From Alphaproteobacteria bacterium (GTDB lineage Bacteria; Pseudomonadota; Alphaproteobacteria; Micavibrionales; Micavibrionaceae), in assembly GCA_024275825.1 (NCBI GenBank), contig JAJRYK010000020.1, positions 62,001 to 126,000 on the forward strand: a stretch of 64,000 nucleotides of DNA. Direction: 5' to 3'. How positions within the stretch are numbered: the first letter of the stretch is position 1; each line of letters opens with the position of its first letter. This document shows, piece after piece, positions 62,216-64,000 of this stretch. Below the pieces are notes generated by a model. The model was not told where the DNA came from. It was given only the letters and a program-made list of their open reading frames with translations, and did no database searches. The position numbers and the translations under genes are program-made.

Positions 62216-63528
62216 GCAATGTGAAAGACACAGATTTCATGTCTGAACTGGACGCGGCTACGCGGATGCGGCCGACGACGCCCGCGATTTTGATGCTGTT
62301 TTCGATTGTCGCGCTGGTGGTATTTGTGATTGTCTGGGCGGGGGTTTCGGAGATTGAGGAGATAACGCGCGGGCAAGGACAGGTTGTGCCGACCAAGGAA
62401 ATTCAAGTTATTCAGAGCCTGGAAGGCGGGATTTTGTCTGAGCTGCTCGTGAGTGAAGGGGAGACGGTTAAGGCGGGCCAAATTCTGCTGCGGATTAGTG
62501 ATGTGCAGTTTTCCTCAGAAGAGCGCAGCACCGAGGCCCGCACGGCTTCTCTGCGTGCAAAAAAGGCGCGTTTGAACGCGGAAGCGGCGGGTGAAGACTT
62601 TGTTGTGCCGGAGGATGTGCGCACAGACTATCCGCAGATTGCCGAGAACGAGCTGGCTCTTTATAAGTCGCGGCAGAAGGAACTGAAGAACGTCTATGCG
62701 ATTTTAGAGGATCGTATTAATAAAGCGCAGGCGGATCTGTCTGAAACGAAGGCGCAGGTGAATCGGCTGTATCAAAGTCGGAAGCTGCTGAATGAAGAGC
62801 TGGCCATTACCAAAGAAATGGTGCGCAAGCGCGCGGTGCCGAAGCTGGAGGAAATGCGCCTGGCGCGCGAGGTCGCCGATATTGGCGGGCAGATGAATGC
62901 GCTGGCGCAGGGGCAGAAATCTCTGGCGGCGGAGCTTGAGGTCGCGCGGAAGGAACGCACATCGCAGGATGATAAGTTCCGCTCTCAAGCTCTGGGCGAA
63001 CTGAATGAGGTTGAGGCGGAGATTGCAGGGCTTGAGGAAAGCCTGAAATCCATCGGGGATCGTGTGGACCGGGCAGAGGTACGCTCGCCCGTGGACGGGA
63101 TTGTGAACGATATTACAATCACGACGATTGGCGGTGTGATTGAGCCGGCCAAGCCGTTGGTGGAGATTGTACCGCTCGATGATGAACTGAAAATCCGCGC
63201 GCGTATCGTGCCGGGTGATATTGGGTTTATTCGTGAGGGCTTGCCTGTGAAGGTAAAAATTAGCGCATATGATCCGCAGAAATATGGATCGCTGGATGGC
63301 ATATTAACGCGCCGCGCATCGAACAGTGTGACGGATCAAGAGGGTAATATTTATTTTGAAATCGAGGTGGTGACGGAGAAGAACTATATGGGCAGCGCGG
63401 ATAACCCTTTGCCCATTACGCCTGGTATGGTTGCTGAAATTGAAGTAATTACGGGCAAGCGTACGATTTTGGAATATTTGTTGAAACCTGTTTTGCGGGC
63501 GCGCGATCGAGCCTTTACGGAGAGGTGA
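62212..63528 (+). CDS. HlyD-family membrane fusion protein of type I secretion
   Basis: A 438-residue periplasmic adaptor. One helix (about residues 26-45, AILMLFSIVALVVFVIVWAG), then a lipoyl/barrel-sandwich half (GQVVPTKEIQVIQSLEGGI; VSEGETVKAGQILLRI), a long coiled-coil hairpin (about 95-290) and the second half (VRSPVDGIVNDITITTIGGVI, VEIVPLDDELKIRARIVPGDIGFI). It ends ITGKRTILEYLLKPVLRARD, the LapC/HlyD tail. It connects the ABC and TolC proteins. Confidence 0.93.
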   Translation: MSNVKDTDFMSELDAATRMRPTTPAILMLFSIVALVVFVIVWAGVSEIEEITRGQGQVVPTKEIQVIQSLEGGILSELLVSEGETVKAGQILLRISDVQFSSEERSTEARTASLRAKKARLNAEAAGEDFVVPEDVRTDYPQIAENELALYKSRQKELKNVYAILEDRINKAQADLSETKAQVNRLYQSRKLLNEELAITKEMVRKRAVPKLEEMRLAREVADIGGQMNALAQGQKSLAAELEVARKERTSQDDKFRSQALGELNEVEAEIAGLEESLKSIGDRVDRAEVRSPVDGIVNDITITTIGGVIEPAKPLVEIVPLDDELKIRARIVPGDIGFIREGLPVKVKISAYDPQKYGSLDGILTRRASNSVTDQEGNIYFEIEVVTEKNYMGSADNPLPITPGMVAEIEVITGKRTILEYLLKPVLRARDRAFTER

Positions 63529-63535
63529 TCCTGCT

Positions 63536-64000
63536 ATGCTGCGTCTTATTATAAATCCATATATACGATTTATTTTTCTGGTCAGTATTTTGGGCGCTTT
63601 CGCTTTTGTGATGACGCAGGGTAGCGACCTTAAGGCGCGCATTAGCAATATTGTGTTTGAAACATATATAGAGCTTGCGCCGCGTGCGGCCTCTGAGGCC
63701 ATTGTATTTGTTGATATTGATGATCAATCATTGTCTCGTGTTGGCCAGTGGCCGTGGCCAAGGCCATATATCGCGGAGATTATCCGCAATATAAAACAGA
63801 GTGGTGCGGCCGTTATTGTTTTTGATGGCGTGATTGCGGAGCCGGACAGGACATCGCCGGAGAATTTGGTTTCGATGCTAGAGGAAGGCCATCCTGCGCG
63901 CGCAGCTTTGGCAGGGCAGGAAAGTCATGATATAATTCTCGCACAAGCGATCCGCGATGTTGGGAACTTTGTGACAGGATTTTCTGGTGGGTCACAGGTT
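63536..64000 (+). CDS. CHASE2-domain membrane sensor protein (cut by window end)
   Basis: ATG at 63536, seven bases after the hlyD-like stop, with GGAGAGG upstream. The visible 155 codons stay open to the window end. A first helix (about residues 8-25, PYIRFIFLVSILGAFAF) is followed by CHASE2-type extracellular sequence: IVFVDIDDQSLSRVGQWPWPR, then IKQSGAAVIVFDGVIAEPD. CHASE2 proteins usually continue into three helices and an output domain such as adenylate cyclase, diguanylate cyclase or histidine kinase; which one cannot be seen. Position suggests it senses or regulates the secretion system. Confidence 0.8.
   Translation, partial: MLRLIINPYIRFIFLVSILGAFAFVMTQGSDLKARISNIVFETYIELAPRAASEAIVFVDIDDQSLSRVGQWPWPRPYIAEIIRNIKQSGAAVIVFDGVIAEPDRTSPENLVSMLEEGHPARAALAGQESHDIILAQAIRDVGNFVTGFSGGSQV

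Overview
This 64 kb window is chromosomal DNA of an alphaproteobacterium with a Gram-negative envelope. Evidence: a three-subunit proton-translocating transhydrogenase, an ATP12-type F1 chaperone, a DUF3035 (BamF-like) lipoprotein, two adjacent M16 peptidases, a long-linker FtsZ with the [11 protein letters not shown]-type C-terminal peptide, and a complete division/cell-wall (dcw) cluster running on into lpxC, bamD, recN and ligA. G+C is moderate. The order cannot be fixed from sequence alone; a Rhodospirillales- or Micavibrionales-like lineage is a guess.

Layout. 1-6.4 kb: rarA, an EamA transporter, crcB, an RluC-type pseudouridine synthase, an AsmA-like protein and an ATP12 chaperone. 6.5-15.9 kb (minus strand): a pentapeptide-repeat protein, mutL and a membrane protein; pgi with an active/inactive M16 peptidase pair; a BamF-like lipoprotein and lspA. 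15.9-18.5 kb (minus): a bufferin operon (bufA-bufB-bufC-doxX) with a perfect ECF sigma-F-type promoter, but with an in-frame TAA in bufB. 18.6-24.4 kb: ribF, ileS, msrA (with a near-identical sigma-F-type promoter), an amidase and the RNase P RNA gene. 24.5-52.7 kb: rsmH-ftsL-ftsI-murE-(murF-like)-mraY-murD-ftsW-murG-[35-bp inverted repeat]-murC-[TPR orf]-murB-[reverse: membrane MurF-like ligase + alpha/beta hydrolase]-ddl-ftsQ-ftsA-ftsZ-lpxC-bamD-recN-ligA. 52.7-58.5 kb: small orfs, a hydrolase and the pnt operon. 58.7-64 kb: a type I secretion operon (TolC, ABC, HlyD) followed by a CHASE2 protein cut by the window end.

Three things stand out. First, the murF-position gene keeps a MurF N-terminal domain but has lost the P-loop and the DDAYNANP signature, while a reverse-strand cassette in the same cluster encodes a membrane-anchored MurF-like ligase with intact catalytic motifs but no MurF domain 1. 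The two look complementary. Second, a copper-related RiPP (bufferin) operon and msrA appear to share an ECF sigma-F regulon, with a nonsense mutation splitting the bufferin-modifying enzyme. Third, G-rich palindromic repeats have spread through the window, sitting in-frame inside murB and probably ligA and at the start of bufB, as an inverted pair between genes, and possibly as an extra hairpin in rnpB.

The ftsA-ftsZ gap carries a consensus DnaA box, a near-consensus one and four GANTC sites, which fits alphaproteobacterial cell-cycle control of ftsZ. No tRNA, rRNA, CRISPR array, transposase or phage gene was seen.
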